From the NCBI GenBank assembly GCA_026168455.1, contig CM047425.1:93065580-93129579 (forward strand): 64,000 nucleotides of DNA. Reading direction: 5' to 3'. This stretch comes from Theocolax elegans (lineage: Eukaryota > Arthropoda > Insecta > Hymenoptera > Cerocephalidae). The translations under genes and the position numbers were made by a program. The notes under the pieces were generated by a model that did not search any database, had not been told where the DNA came from, and saw nothing but the letters and a program-made list of their open reading frames with translations. This document shows positions 24,716-40,000 of this stretch, piece by piece; position 1 is the stretch's first letter, and every line of letters begins with the position of its first letter.

Positions 24716-26546
24716 CAAAGTTACATATAGCATAATTACGTATATACATTTGCAAACCTTATACATAGATATTATTTACACAATAACACATTATAATATA
24801 CTAAATTAAAACTTAATTTATTTATTAAAATTAAAATAAATTGTATGACTTCTATTCAGTGGGTTGCAAAAAAGAATTTGTAACAAAATATTTTCCTATA
24901 ATTTATTCATGAATTTTCTTCTATTTAGTTATCTTATACGCAAAAATGTTTATATTTTACAACTTATTATTTATTTGTGAAATATATAATCTGCAGACGT
25001 CATGTAAACATGAATTATAAATCGATTCATAATTTGCTATAAATCCTTCCGTAATGATGTATACAACCATCGTTAGCATTACTTATAAGTAGATATACAT
25101 ATAAATAATATACCATAAGTGAATCGTTAAACCTGGCAACGCAAACTGTCCTCTTATTCCAACAAATACGTTAAATACGTTCGACATCCAAAATCGACAA
25201 TTAGCTTGACTGGACGCCATTTGCGAACACCAAGCTCTCAAAGGATTACTACAGAGAAGATACTACAGAGAAGGGATCTTGTACACTAATTTCTACCTCT
25301 CGAAACCTCGACGGCGTCGACGATCAGCTCCCCAACGGGTACAAGTATTCGTGCGTGTCATGTGTCCGAGATACGTCTCTAACTGAAGATCTGTACACTA
25401 ATTAGATTACTATTTTGAACGATTGATTTTTGGGTATATATACAAGAGTCGATACGTGAAGTTAAGTTAACTGGATTTTTCAAGAAGTTTGGAAAAGATT
25501 CTACGAAGATACGAAACGGTTAATTTGCCTTGCTTATCAAACTTTTAGAACCTCTACATGAAATTGTTAATTTAAATTTTGTGCAATCGTCTGATATTGT
25601 AAATGTAAAAATTTTCATAAACACGTTTAATTTTCTTCAACAGAAAAAGTAAATTGGTACATACTTAATAAATTAGTAAGCAATTAACAAATTAGTGAGC
25701 AAATAGTATTTTTATCTTGTTCTTATTAGTACGATAACTTTAACGTGATTACTTTAACTATGCAAATGTAATTTCTGAAGTATTTATGGTTACATATTTT
25801 AATCGATCTCATACGACCATGACACTAAACTAATTCTCAAATAAATTAATATAATGTCTAACTTTTTTATAGCTACCTACATATATATCTTTAATGTTAC
25901 ATATTGGTTTAGTACTATAGATGTCATTTTTAATTAAACTTTTCTTCATTAAAATCTGTAGTGAGTACAGTACACTAAAAAGTTTTAATCAACTTTACCA
26001 ATTATTTCATAGATATTTATAATATTAAATATAACACGAACTTAGGTGCGTAAACTTTTATTTCTATTTTTAGATTTAAAATACAAGGACGTTGTTAGTA
26101 TTTTTTACACTAATCGTATACTGCATATTTTGAAAAAATATCTATTTAAATAGGTTTAGTATTAAAAACAATACTAGACTTTAGTGTTTTTTGTAATACA
26201 ACAATAAATTTTCATGTGGTAGTAAAAGATATTAGTATGAAACACATGGGAGTAATTCATTCGGGATTTGGTTATAACCTAGCTTGGATGTCGTGTTTTC
26301 GAAGTATAAATAAAACACTCAATTTTGCAAAATTCAAATTTAACCTACATGTATATATACTACTGAAATTTTGAATTTAAAAAGAATTTTTTAAGCATCA
26401 TCTTGACCTTGTTTTAAAAGCAAAGCAACAGAAGATGAGACTATGATTATTCTTAACCTTATACGAAAACCTAATTACATAAAAAATTATAAATAACGTA
26501 ATACTTAAAATTATTGAAATATTTACTATATTTATATAGTATATAG

Positions 26547-27938
26547 TGTTATGACCCGGCTTATCAAGACGGTGTCAGGCGCGAGTAGTTCACCTTAACA
26601 TTAAATTATTTTTGTTTTAATGTGAAACTACTGTCAGCTCCGGAGCCTCTTAGTTCTTATAAGTCACGATTATCATGTGTCACGTAACGTTTCTATATCA
26701 CGCGTCACGTAACGTTTCTATATCACGCGTCACGTAACGTTTCTATATCACGCGTCACGTAACGTTTCTATACCATGCGTCACGTAACGTTTCTATACCA
26801 TGCGTCACGTAACGATTCTATATCACGCGTCACGTAACGTTTCTATATCAAGCGTCACTTAACTCTTCTATATTACGCGTCGCGTAACGTTTGTCACAGA
26901 TGGTAGATGGTGTTGTAGTTACGCGTGACGCCACGCTGGTCATGCAACATATAACTAGGTTCTCCTGACGTTATATGTAACGTTACTCAAAATTGTTAAG
27001 TAAATTTGCAAACGTCACGTGTGACGGTCTAGTAGGCGTAACTTTATTAAGTCGACGATTCTGTACTTACGTGTAGATGATGTGTCACGTTATCCGGCGT
27101 TAATACTTCTTGATGAAGATATTGTGTTTGTCGGTTTCTTTGGGTTTATTTAATGAAATTGAGATATATTTTGTGTTTATTTGATTGTTTATTTAATCTT
27201 TTTATTTTAACATAAGATTAAAACTACACGAATAGTCTTCGTGGCCAAATTCGAGTTTTATTTTCTCTTAATACAATTCTAAGTTTTTATATATTTTTCT
27301 AGAGACCTTGGTGAATCTCTGTTAGAAAAATATTTCGCGAATGAATTTATACAAATCTAACTACTCGTTTAGAAACCTTGGTGAATCTCTAAATTGAAGT
27401 AGCCTCCAAATGATCTATATATCTTATATCGCGATTAGCTTAAAAGGGCAAGCATGGGGACGATCCCTTATATTTCAAGCTTTTATATACTTTTAAATTC
27501 TGTATATGAATTTCACAATATACTTACGCCGGAATCTAAAACGGCGGGCACTTCGCTCACTGTTACCACGAGTCTCACGAGATTCAAGAACAAGACTGAA
27601 GACTAAAGGCGTTAGATGGTGAGTTCGCGGGTTTATAAAGACTCGAAAGAAAGATGGACTCACGAATGTTCCAGAACCATATGAGAGTCGCGGGCCAATC
27701 AGCGATGAACGCGATTCAGATTCGGCGTAGGTGGGAGTAGTTAATAATTGTCAAATCGGCATGTTCGCAGGTCAGCGACCGACATCACTGCGTGTAACGA
27801 CTGATTGAGCAAAATTTGTAAATTTATTTAAAGGCTTTATGGGTTAAGTTTTACGAGTGCATATATATATCAGAATAAAATCAAAATTATTAAAAATGAA
27901 TATTTGTAATAATGTAGACGTCTATGTGGGACGTCACA
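26547..27938. mobile_element. Solo LTR of an LTR retrotransposon
   Basis: The unit starts TGTTATGACCCGG and ends GGGACGTCACA, the TG...CA ends typical of LTRs. It is flanked by a direct 4-bp duplication ATAG (26543-26546 and 27939-27942). Length is about 1.39 kb. It contains an AATAAA near the 3' end (about 27873) and no coding frame, gag/pol or second LTR nearby, so it fits a solo LTR left by recombination. The 4-bp target duplication fits Gypsy- or BEL/Pao-type elements; the family is not decided. Base composition is more GC-rich than the flanks. Confidence 0.65.
26671..26895. repeat. Nine-copy 25-bp tandem repeat inside the LTR
   Basis: Nine consecutive 25-bp units with consensus tatcacgcgtcacgtaacg + tttcta. 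The first seven are near-identical and the last two diverge. Each carries GCGTCACGTAACG, which overlaps bZIP/E-box-like sites (TCACGTAA, CACGT). The position in the 5' part of the LTR suggests an enhancer-like array in U3 (inference). Confidence 0.85.
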
Positions 27939-27942
27939 ATAG

Positions 27943-30900
27943 TATATATATTTTGTAATAATGTGTTACAAATTCTAATAAAAATTAGAATAAACAATAG
28001 TATATTAGTGGTAAATAGTAATTTTTATACTATTTTTCTCTGTATACCTACAAATTTTTATCTCAAATATTAAAAAAGCACTGCCGTAAACCGAAAAAAC
28101 AGAAGCCTTTTTCATTTTCAATATTTGATATCCCTAATTTTTTAGCTGTGCAGACGAGGGGTGTCGATGGGGGCAGCAGTGGCGTTGCATTAATGTAACG
28201 AATTCTCAAGCGATGCAAAAACTGCGGTCGAATAATCTTGTGCGAAAGCTTGCAAAGCGTGTAAAAATGCACTATACTCTCTTGCTACGGTATTCCGCAG
28301 TTCGTGGATAGCCGATGAGTTTCCGGTCGTATTAGGAAAATGTACAGCGCCCGAGGACTGCCGGAAGTTGTTTTAGAGTCTCGTCCTTACCTGCGGATCG
28401 CATGCAGTTCCATGCAAATTTACATAAAGCTTGAAATGTTTTCGTGTCTCAAAAGTGCATTACATAGGTATAGCTCGCTAGATGGTAATCTTAACGATTC
28501 ACCGTTTATACCGCTAAAAGTCCTTATGAAAGAAGTTTCGCAACATCAACCGTTTTGATAACGAATATTCACGTGGCACGCTATTCTGTTGCATGTACTT
28601 TTTAATATTCCACATCTGATAATAAAAATTATGAATAATAAATTTTATAGGATGATAATAATGATATATATTCTCTACGTACTTATAATTACGTTTATAA
28701 TCAACCCTTTTTTTTAAATAATGAAAGTTTAATATAAATTTAAAATAACGTTTGACCGTTTTACCTTTACCTTTAATTATTAGAAAAAAAGAGGAAATAA
28801 AAAGCGAAAGGTTTTTGAACATACCCAATGAAGAAACAGACCAAAAAAATATACTTTACCCAATAGACAATAGCTAACTACTTTGTAAAATAAAACTACA
28901 TTGTTAAAAGCCACTATTTGGTTTAGAAATTTTTCGATTCACATTCCTATGTAAGCTACAGATATTTACCATAAAAGACGATGGGGTACTACTTATTATT
29001 TCCAGTAGGAATTTGAATAAGCAGAAAGATCGAGATTCCGTGGATATTTTGATTAAAAAAAGTTGGTGCACTTCCTGGCAAGCGATAGCCGATGTATAAG
29101 CTCGTTACCACTCGTTAGAAAACTAAAATTCCATTAACGTATAAGGTAACGTGGAAAAGCAGAGCAGATACAAACACGTCTGTCACATTTACTAAGAGAA
29201 AGAGGGAAATAAGAGTAAGGTAGGAAGAGGAAAACGAATGAGGGCAAGCAAGCGCGCGAGAATTTCAGTTTGACCGAGAAAACTTTTTCTCTCTAGTTCG
29301 CTTGCTATCTCTTCTTTCTTCCTCTGGCGTATTCGTGCAAAGGAGTCGCGGTACTAAGGCGTCGAAATTACTCGTTTGCCGGAAATGAAAAGTTCTTTTC
29401 CTCTTTCGTAGAAAAATGGGAGGAGAGAAGGTGAGAGAGGAGCGAAACGCGATCCAGCAAGACTTTAATGGACATGCGTTTCGGAAACTCAACTGTTACA
29501 TTTCGTTGATTTAACTAGTGTATACTCGATTACCGATAATGTGCAAAAATTAAGAATTCGAGCAACAACATTGTTTAAACGCAATTGACCTATTTTCAAA
29601 GTTATGGATGAGTTACATACCTACAGTTACATTTTACTATGTTACTTTATACCATGCTATCTTTATGGATAAGAAAAATTTATTTATGTTATCGTAAAGA
29701 TAAATAATATATATGATATTTTTTGTAAATAAGATTTTTCAGTTTACTTTCACTAATATAAGCGTAAATTAAACAATAATTCAGAAAAATGTATGTTTTA
29801 TTGATAATCTCTAAAAACAAAGAAAATCTGTTTACTTTGATCAACGCTATAAAGCAATGGTATGAAACAACGAATCGTAAAGACAAGTAGAATAAACTGA
29901 AACGTGTATACGTGTATACGTTTATACGTATATATGTACTAAATAAATAAGATTCGTTATATTTATAGAGGGAAGTTAACTATTCAATTTTAATAGAAAA
30001 CCCGATAAAACCGAGCATCACTCGGGCGTATACGGGCGTTCTCTTAAAGCTCAGGATCTAAAAAAGCACACACGCGCAAGGTTTACGAGAGAGACCGGTA
30101 GCAGCCGCCGGCTAGTCGAAGAATGTGCCAGGCTTGGCTTCTTGCACTTTGCAGCTCGTCGACGCCAAGAATACTCAGCCCCCTTTTATCGAGGCTCTCG
30201 CGAACCGCCCGGTATCTTTATTACCCGTGTATTGCACGCGCACAGCTGCCGTTCGGTCTCTCTACACAATAGAATAGCACCGCCGATATTCAAGACTCGT
30301 CGTAAACCAAGCGAGAATGACCCGCGATTCGCTTCGTCACGATACCGCGTGGGATGTAGCCTCAAACTCTGGATAATATCAAGCGTGGTTAAGTAATTAA
30401 TATGTAGACCGAACGTGCTAAAACACTTCACCCGTGTCAAATGACGTGATTCTTTTTTCCTTGTATCTATACCGCCGTGTTTTTATTGCATGGGGGACCT
30501 CTTCGATTTTGAGCTCGTCGTCACTTTTCTGGGATAATCGATGAACACCCACATTGACAATATGGCTCGCTTGGTATTAAAAAAGTTGTCGTTTATTACA
30601 CTATCAGGGACAAATAGTAGCCGCCCTCTCTTACCCTCGCTCGGTCAAATTTTTTGTTAAATATATATGTATTAAATATTCATTATCGTTTCTTTAACCG
30701 TCAAGGTAAAAGGGATAAAGAACTTAGAATCTCGTGATCCTACATACTAATTATATTTGAAATACAAATATTCCGTACAAAAATAAGATTCATGATTTTA
30801 AATTATTGTTTTATATTCCGTCTATAAAAATTGCTGAGGGTATCCTTGATATGCAAAATGTAAGTGGTTAACATATGGATAAATAAAAAAAATATATCAC

Positions 30901-33900
30901 GTAAAGCGAAATAGTTAGTATTCAGTCTGCAGAGCAGTACGGCTGACGTAAAAGTATGACTTTCGTACCTTTTTATGCATTATAATTTTTTTTAAGGTCT
31001 TGAAAACCAGTTGACTTATAAAATAGTTTATTAACGTGATATAATTATGCATTAAATTTAAAAACGGAATAATAATTTCCATGCGCGAGATTTAAAGTTT
31101 ATGTCATTTAAAATTCTATGAAATGTTTTAAAACATTTTGAACCTTGAGTTTAAAAAACTTATTTTAAAATAGGTACAATATTTAATATTAATATTAATT
31201 AATTTATTTGTAGATTATTGCTACATGAAAAGTTTTGTTATGTAAATGTTTCAAACCATAGTTTAAACATCTTTTTCATTTTTCAGTTTTAACGTTCTCG
31301 TTCATTTCAATTGTTTGTACAATATTATTATCCGAAATTAATACGAAATAATTTAAATTATTGTTGCAAACGAAATTACAATAATAGGGGCACACTTTTA
31401 TAAAAGCAACGGGAATTAATAAAATAATAAAATTACTTTCTCTGATTGTCATTATATTTTGTTTCTCTCTATCGAAAGTATACTTATATAACTCGATGAG
31501 AATCAAGCTTATGTTTTGTATATTTATTTTTGTAATATATATATGTGTGTGTATACAACAAAAGCATACACAAGGAGTTGAAATAAAAAGTTTTGAATGC
31601 AGCCTCGCTCATTAATACAAATTCCAAAAAGAGGCCTCTTGAGCATTACAGTCACCGAGGATGCACGTACACTGGAGATGAAAAATGAAACGCTTAAATG
31701 AAAACGCTTTCCACCTGATCTCTTTTTTTTATCTCTTTTTCACTTTATCTCCAACATTCTGCGTCGCGTTCTTTTTCCCCCGTTCTCCCTCTCAATCTCG
31801 TACTTTTTTTCTTGCCTTCATTCTTCTCATTTATAAAATGCGAAGTAAATAGACGCTTTACAGTCAGACTAGGTGTGCGAGTTTTTTCACATGCGCGAGT
31901 GTTTCGCAGAATTCGCGCGCGTCAGCTGCTATTGGTCATGCATCCTTAGTATAAGCAAAAAAAAGGAGAGATGAATGTATACAGATAATGTTGATAAAAA
32001 AACGAGGTTTTGAAGTTTTAATTATTACCACCTCGTGATCGTCGTTCGCACTTTTTTATCGATAATGCTGTATTCGTGTTTTATTTAGGTTTCGACATTT
32101 TTTTTTAATACTCCATAATTATATTTACAACATTTGAGAAAAAAATTATAGACATGAGTAAAATTAAATTCGCAATACGTAATAATTGAATTAAAAGAAC
32201 ACCTTGATTAATGGAGAAGTATAATTAACAGAACCTCTCCATATTCAAATTCAACAATTAAGGGCAACGTTATAAAAAACTTTCATGCCAATACTTTATA
32301 TCAATTTTTTTAATATGTACAATAATTTATAATAAAATTTTTTAATTTCTTCATATAATTTTTATACTTTATAAAAGTTATATTATAAATTATTATTTAC
32401 TAAAATATTTTTTATACTACCAAGGTAAACGGTTGAAATTCGGATAAACAATCAAAATTGCACTTTTATAACGTTTTATTTTTCGAAATTTCCTATGATT
32501 TATAAATATAACACCGAATCTAAGTCTAAATAATAAAAGCTTTCCATTAAATATTGAGAGAAAGCTTATAGTTTTATATGATATCAAATCTATAAATTAT
32601 TAGGTGCATTTACCTCTTGAAATTTAGTACAAAATGTAGTAACGGATAAGAGAGGGAGAGAGTGTGTGACTTAAGTAAATCACGTGGAATTCGTTGCGAA
32701 TTCCGTTAAAATAAATTACGGCTAGGGATGCAATTCACTAGAGTAATTGGTAATCTATGAGAATTTTATGCAACGTTCGCAGTGGTTGGTATCCCAGCAA
32801 TTCGTTATGCATTTAGTGCAGGAACTTTTCGTCCCTGCTATTTGAATCGAGACACTGCAAGTGCGAAATAAGCGCATTAGTCTTTATTTGTACACTTATC
32901 TCTATTTAACCATCTCGAGACTGTTATATGCCGAGAGAATCACGGGGTTTTACGGAAACGATTTTAAAATATTTTTTTAAGAAGATTAAATTGTAATATT
33001 ATGCATCGTTAATACTATCGTCTTTGTTTTATACAATTTTTTAAGAATTGTTATACACTTACAATGTAAATATTAGTAATTTATTATTGTAATATTGTAG
33101 CAGAAATTGGTTATATTTGTTAAAGCTCTAAATTAAACTCAAGATTCTGAATTTTTTATATCAAAATTTAAAACTCATTTTTCAAAGCTTTAATAATAAC
33201 CTATTTTTCTTAAAATACATATCTTGCCTTAGGAATTTAAGATTTTGTATTTAAAAGATTTTAAAGAAAGGTTTCCATTTTTGACCTGTCGACGAAACAC
33301 TTTTTTTGTATTTCATAGCTATAGTAAAATCCAAAGTTCGTCTTGCTTTAAGTTAATTTTTAGCTAGCAAATATAGAGTTAAGGGATGTCAAATTCGTTA
33401 TGTTACCATCTGAGTTATTTACCAACTAAGAAGAACTATAATTACAAAAATTATAATTTGATATAAAAATTAAACGATAAATACGAGAACATTGTCGTTT
33501 CTACGACGATAGGTGGTGTAGCTTATGTAATTTGTTTTTAAAAATCTGAGATGACCTGCACTGATATTTAAAAAAAAATTTAAACTAATTAAACTCATAA
33601 ATTACTACACCAATCGCCTTGAAACTTCGTCTAATTTTAAATTATAACTTAGTAAAGAGTAATTAATGTTCTCGTTATTTTAGTTAAATTCTAATATAAA
33701 TTATTATTTTATCTAAAAACATTATTTCTTTGTCGGTACATCACTCGAATGATGACGTAAACAGTTTGATGTTCACTTGGGAAGTCAATTATGAGCTGTA
33801 AAAATGCAATTCAAAATTTGTAAAGTGAAAAAATAATACTGAAAATACGATAAAAATATTTAGAGACTTGCTTATTTCATAAAATATGCTAAGGAAATTG

Positions 33901-34053
33901 ATAGAAAAGCGTTTCATTACAGGCTATTTACTAGCAATTTTTACTGTTCCTTTATGAGATCGAAATATTTCTCTCGTAGATAACAAACTATTAAAACACT
34001 CACATTTTTCATTAGAAGACAGTTTATGCATAATATATTTTTCTGTGTTTCAG
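27943..34053. other. Non-coding region with GC-rich islands upstream of the visible PDZ exons
   Basis: No exon can be supported. GC-richer islands lie at about 29150-29520, 30000-30660 and 31600-31960. The last contains an E-box (CAGCTG) and an inverted CCAAT box (ATTGG) within cagctgctattggtcatgc. These islands could hold an alternative promoter or 5' untranslated exon of the PDZ gene, whose next exon starts at 34054. The remainder is AT-rich. Confidence 0.5.
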
Positions 34054-37000
34054 AGAGCACCTTCCGGGTGACTTTGAAGAAGAGCAGTCGAGGTTTGGGC
34101 CTTAGCGTATCAGGTGGCGGCACAGCTGGGCCTGTGCGCGTCAAGCGACTCTTCCCACAACAACCGGCAGCCCTCTCTAACAAGCTTCAACCAGGCGATA
34201 TTCTCCTAGCTGCTAATGGTGTACCCCTTACGGGCCTTACTAACTACGTAAGTTGAGCTTTCGATAATTACGATCGTTCTGCTCTTCCTCCGTGCAAGTA
34301 AATCACTTGACCAAATAACCTCTAACGGAAAATCGAACCTGTAACGATCCTATACTGTCCTTTAATTTGATGATACCTGTATATCAGCTCTACAACCTCG
34401 GTTTTTATTCCACTCAAACGAATATTTGAATTTTTATTACATTTTTTTCAGATCAAACTAATCATTAGAGACGAGTAGGTTTGATTTGCCAATTTAATTG
34501 ATGATCGATATTATTAGGTTATTTTTATTTAAATAACATTATTTCCGAATGGGTCGTATCAACTATATCAGAAGTTATCACTATCAGATTTGTGTTTTAA
34601 TTGAAAAATAGTGCACCTTTATTTATGCTGATTTAATATAATCGTACCAAAAATGTGATAAAATAATACGAAATTTTTTGTTAATTTTTTTTTAATATTT
34701 CTCGTTTGTCTTTATCTCTAATTTACTGTACAAAATTATACTCGTTATAACAGGTAAAAATACTAATAATAATCATAATTAAATTAAATCTAATACAATT
34801 TACTCTTAAATATATTTTTTATAACAATTTATTAAATAACTTATCAAACTAACTAAAGGTTTCATTCCTTTATATTCGTCCGGATATGAAAACCTAAAAA
34901 AAAAAAATAAAATTTAGAGAGGATAAAAGATTTAATATTTTTTATTACTTCGTAATTTCCATCGCCTATTACATCTGGCAATTAATAAAGGTAACATACA
35001 GTTCAAGTTTACAGCTTTACTCGTAAAATCGCGGTCGCGTTGGTGCTCCTACGTGTAAGTTAAACTTTTTTTTTATTTTTTTTAAAACAAAAATTTACGA
35101 GGATCATGCTGGCTACAACGCTTTATACTACCTTTAAATCATTGAACTATAAAAGGTGGAAAATAGAAATTGCTTTTAAACGTGATCGAATTCGCTGCGT
35201 AATGATTGTACACCCCTTTCGCAATAATTGTTACTAATTCACCGAAACGATTAGCGCAAGATTTTAAAGAGCACTGGCGCAATTACGTGATCCCGTTCAA
35301 GGGAAAAGAAACACGATCGTACGCAGAAGAATAAGGGATCGGTTTTTTTTCCTTCCCCTATAGTATACCTTCTTATCCTCTTGTCGAGAAATTGAGATTG
35401 CATCGATGATTGATTTAATAAATTACGTGTTCAGTAACAATGCAAATAGGTAACGTATTTTTCTTTTCCTTTATTTTTGTAAATTGTAAATCGTTGATTT
35501 TTACACGAAGTAAGAGAGATCCATAAAAATGTATTCAAGGATTTGATACTAGTTATCGAGTGGCTGAGATGTTTATGATTGAAGGAAAATTAATTTCAGA
35601 TAATTCATTTATTTTGTGTGCATTATTATTTATATCACTTTGTTTTGATTGTGTATTACACTAAAAAATGTACATACTCCTACTACAAAAATTAAAATAT
35701 TGTTTGATTAATGTGAAATAGAAAGAAGATTGAAAAGAAACACTACGTAATTATACGTATTGTACGATTGTTCGTCAATATCACTCAGAAGTTAAAACAA
35801 ATAAATGTATCGATAATTAATGAAAAAAATTATTGTTTTTTAATTTGTAAAAGTAACGAGTGCTCTTTTCTAAATCTTTATTTTGCAAGGAAAAAAAGAA
35901 AGTAAATTAAACTTGCAAATTATTTTGCTTCAAATTCTATTTTACGGAAAGTCTTAAATACGTCATTCTTGCATTAAGTGCTGAATGAAAAGACTTTATT
36001 TTTCTTTTATGTCTTCCAGTGTTTTATTACACAAACTTTGATATTTTTTCTAGAAGACTTTATAGTACAAATACGACCCTTTTCTACTTTTAATTAGTTC
36101 TTATTTTCGAGTGCACCGTGCTCCAACTTAAAAAGATCAAATTATTTGGAGACCAAAGGAAATTTCATGCGAAAGGAAAATATTCATTTAATGGAATTAA
36201 CACTTTGATTTGAAAAAAATTAAGTATTTTACACATTTAACAATATTAAATGTATTTCTTTAAATTACTTTTTTATTATATTATAAATTGTTTAGGTTAA
36301 TTGCCGCAATTAAATAAATAAATAATTACAATCAGTGAAAATAATTTTATATTTTATAAAACTAACTTTTCTCTTCTGAATTAATTTATATATACTTTGT
36401 TCTTCAGTAAAATTAAAAATCCTAATTAATTTTTAATTAATTCATTCATATAATGTTGCAGCATTTTCTTTGAACTAGCAAGACGTACAGTTAATTTAAA
36501 ACAACGTTAATTTTTACGTTATTTCAAACGACGAGTTGATATCGTGTAAATATTTAACTGCTCTTGTACACGTAAATTCAGAGTAAAATAATAAGTCTTT
36601 CGGAGCATACATTCAATATTATTGGTAGCAATCTGGAGCAATCGCCGATAGAACGACTCGAGACAACAGTTAGAGTTGCCGTCGTTACGATGATTGCTAC
36701 GATTGACATCGACTAGGCATTAACGCCTCTATACAATAGGGACATAGTACTCGGTACGTGCAATCCAATGCCAAGATGTACTTACTCGTACAAGATTTGC
36801 ATGGCATTAGCATAATGCCCGACGATCGACGCTAACGTTTTCGTTGTTCCGTTTCGTGAACGTTCACCCCACAACGATAGTCTTATCTTTAAATCGTTTA
36901 TACAGAAATTTCGGTACCTACTTCTCGTATACCCAGTCATTTTTTATTTCTATATTGATTTATATTATACATATAGAGTGACGTGGTACTCATTTTCCAA

Positions 37001-40000
37001 AATTCCGATTGATTATTATTTAATGAGCAAAGAATAAACGACTTGAGATTGTAACAGTATTTTCATACGGTATACATTCGTACACTTAAACATTTTAAAT
37101 TATTGACGGTAAAAGTATACACCGGCTACACTTTCATAAATTTGAGGTAAATACGACGGGAGTTCCATCATTCAATCAATTAAACCACATAAATTCATAA
37201 AAACATACAAATTTGAAGTTGCATTCGGTTTGAATATACACCATAAAAGATGCGTTTCATAAACATGCCCATAAAATATTCCTCGTAATTCAAAATCCCA
37301 TCCAAGCAAAACCATTACCGTTTCTCTCTTCCCTCGCTTGGGTACTCTTCTTAAAAACATTATAATTTCTTTTAACCCATCCTTTTCCTCTGTATGTCCA
37401 TAAATTTTTTTTATGCAAGAAACTTCCTTAGTGTATATATAAGCATATTTACCTCCACTTACCGACCGTTTTAAAATGAAGAATATGCATATATATACGT
37501 ACATTTTAAACGTGTATAGGAAGCATTGGAGGTGTTACGCACGACCTCGAGTACCGTTGAATTGGTGGTATGTCGACTTCCTGGAGATACGAGCGGCACA
37601 CCACCGGGTACTGCACCCCCACCCCCACCTACTAGAAGAGACAACCCTGGTCTTACTCTCAAGATACCTCTGAACCCGCTGCCGCCGCTGGACGTCGAGC
37701 CGTGCGGGGTGAGTTCAAAATATATGCAAGTGCATAAAACATTAAAAAACATTAGCTAGGTCCACATGTACTTTACTTGAAATTAAAATTAAAAAAGATT
37801 AATTTTACCGTGAAGAATTAATAATTAAATATGACATAATTTAAACCTGGTAAGGGGATGTCAGAGCCAAATTACAGGGATCTGCACCTTTCAAACAAAA
37901 AATTCCATCGGATATATTGAATTAAAAATCTAAACAAAATTCATAGGGATAGCTTAAAACATAAACGAGGGACAGAAGGATTAATTTTTTAAGCAACAAA
38001 ATTTTTTTAATAATAATTGAATAAACAATTTTTGGTCGGTGATTTTTAGTCAGAAAAGGCGCAATCTTTTAACTTTATTGTTATAATAACACAATAGGTA
38101 ATATTATTTAAAATTTGCGTCAGAGCTTGAAAGACGGGATTTTTTGTAATATACTCATCTGTTCGTTTATGAAAAAATATAACAAAAATGACCATTTTCT
38201 GACTTTGACAACCCATTAAACATATGAAAAATTCATTGGGAATATAAATTGTTGAAAAACAACATACTATTAAAGTAATACCTGAAGAAGGAAGTAAATA
38301 AATGTCTTGGTAAAAATAAACTTATCCTTGGTAAATTTTATTGAAAGAAATTGATTTATCGTTAGTAAATAAATAACTGTTGTGTGATCAGGAATTCGAC
38401 ATCGAGATGGAAAAGGTCGGTGGTAGTTTAGGTTTCACGCTACGTAAAACCGACAGTAGCGCGCTAGGACATTACGTAAGGGCATTAGTACGCGAACCAG
38501 CACTGAGCGACGGTCGAATACAACCAGGAGACAAGATCATCGCGGTAGATGGTGAGCCACTATCACCAATGAGTCACGAGGAAGCTGTTGCGTTGCTTAG
38601 GCGATGTGGTCCTAGAGTACGGTTGAGACTTTATCGTGACCTGGCGCAAACACCCGTTGCTGCACTCTCCCCTACCGAATCCGATTATCCGTTCCGTCCG
38701 ACTAAGACTTGCTTGAGGTATGGTAATATTACTTGTTCAAATAAATTTTCTATCGATAGTTATAGATGATTCAGCTAGATACATACGGATATGGGTATCA
38801 TTAGCATATTCGGGATATCTGCCGAAATATTTCACTCGAAAAGGATTTACGAATATTTCGGTAAATTTTCGTAATAGGAGAATAAAGTTATATTTATAAA
38901 GTATAAATTGATATATCGATACGTTTATACACCTTTCAGGATTATTGTAATTTACAAAGTCAATTTAACTATTTAGAAAATATATTGTTGATTTTAATTT
39001 AACGCAATGCAATTTGTTATATAGATATGTGTATAGAAACGTACAATGCGTATACAAATTTAATATATTTTTTAAATAAATTAAAATACAATGTACATAT
39101 TTTTAATTTTACAGGCAAGAAGCTGTTGATATGCTTTGCGACTTAGCGGTTCGAAAATTATCGCCAGGCACATCAAACGGTTCCAGTTGTCCTCGGCAAC
39201 CGTCAGGTACATCCTGTAATTCGCCAAGAAGATTACGCAGACCAGCTACTCGTTCATCTACTGCCGATACGGAAGAAGGTGTGTGATGAATTTTAATTAC
39301 TTCCGATAAATATGTATTAATATAATTAATGAATGAGTAATATTATTTCAAAACTAATAATTGGAATATATAAAAATTTTTTTAATTTATTTCGAAATTT
39401 CAAAATTAATTACGTGTAAAATCCTGATACTCTGAATATAATGGCGTATAATGTGTATGTGTGAGTGTGTGTGTGTGTGATTTCTGAGATTGTCTAGTAT
39501 TAAGATGAACGTACCTTGATTCACGGATTAAACAGTAACTCACAGTTAAATTATTCAACTAAATTATCAAAGACGTTAAAATATTTTTCTTTAATGATTG
39601 TTGATTAATTTTAATAAAATATAAAAGCATAAAATTGCTATTTGAATTATTTAAATAAGAATTTAAAAAAAAGATTGAAATAATAATTAAAGCTTCTCAA
39701 TTGAATATTTAATTCGTTTCTAAAATTTGACTACGTTTGAAATTGTACACTAAGAAAAAGTTTAGATTAAAAATTACAATAGTATTTAGTAAACAAATCA
39801 CAGATTGACAAATTAGGAAAATTACTATACTTTCCAGTAAAAATGAATATAGATTACAATAAAATTTACCATAATTCTTGTAATATTTACTATAACTTTT
39901 GTAAATTTTAATATAAACTGTAGTAATTTTTCTTAGTTTGTCAGTCTGTGATTTATTTACTAGAAGTTATTCTAATTTTTACGAAATATTTTGTAATTTT

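Larger units (their letters stand above)
20711..26546. other. Non-coding AT-rich region with simple repeats
   Basis: No exon can be supported. It contains AT-type microsatellites (21349-21405 and 21474-21497), a pyrimidine run, an AG run, a GC-richer island at about 22090-22560 and an ATTT repeat at 24689-24715. A moderately GC-rich stretch at 25130-25400 contains a short direct repeat (tactacagagaag, twice). It may be intron or upstream DNA of the PDZ-scaffold gene. Confidence 0.55.

Noticed and set aside
26671..26895. 25-bp repeats read as a CRISPR array
   Set aside because: The units are contiguous with no unique spacers, lie in an insect genome inside an LTR, and no cas genes exist.
30142..30440. 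Overlapping 84-codon frames on both strands
   Set aside because: They lie in a GC-rich island without domain or splice support.
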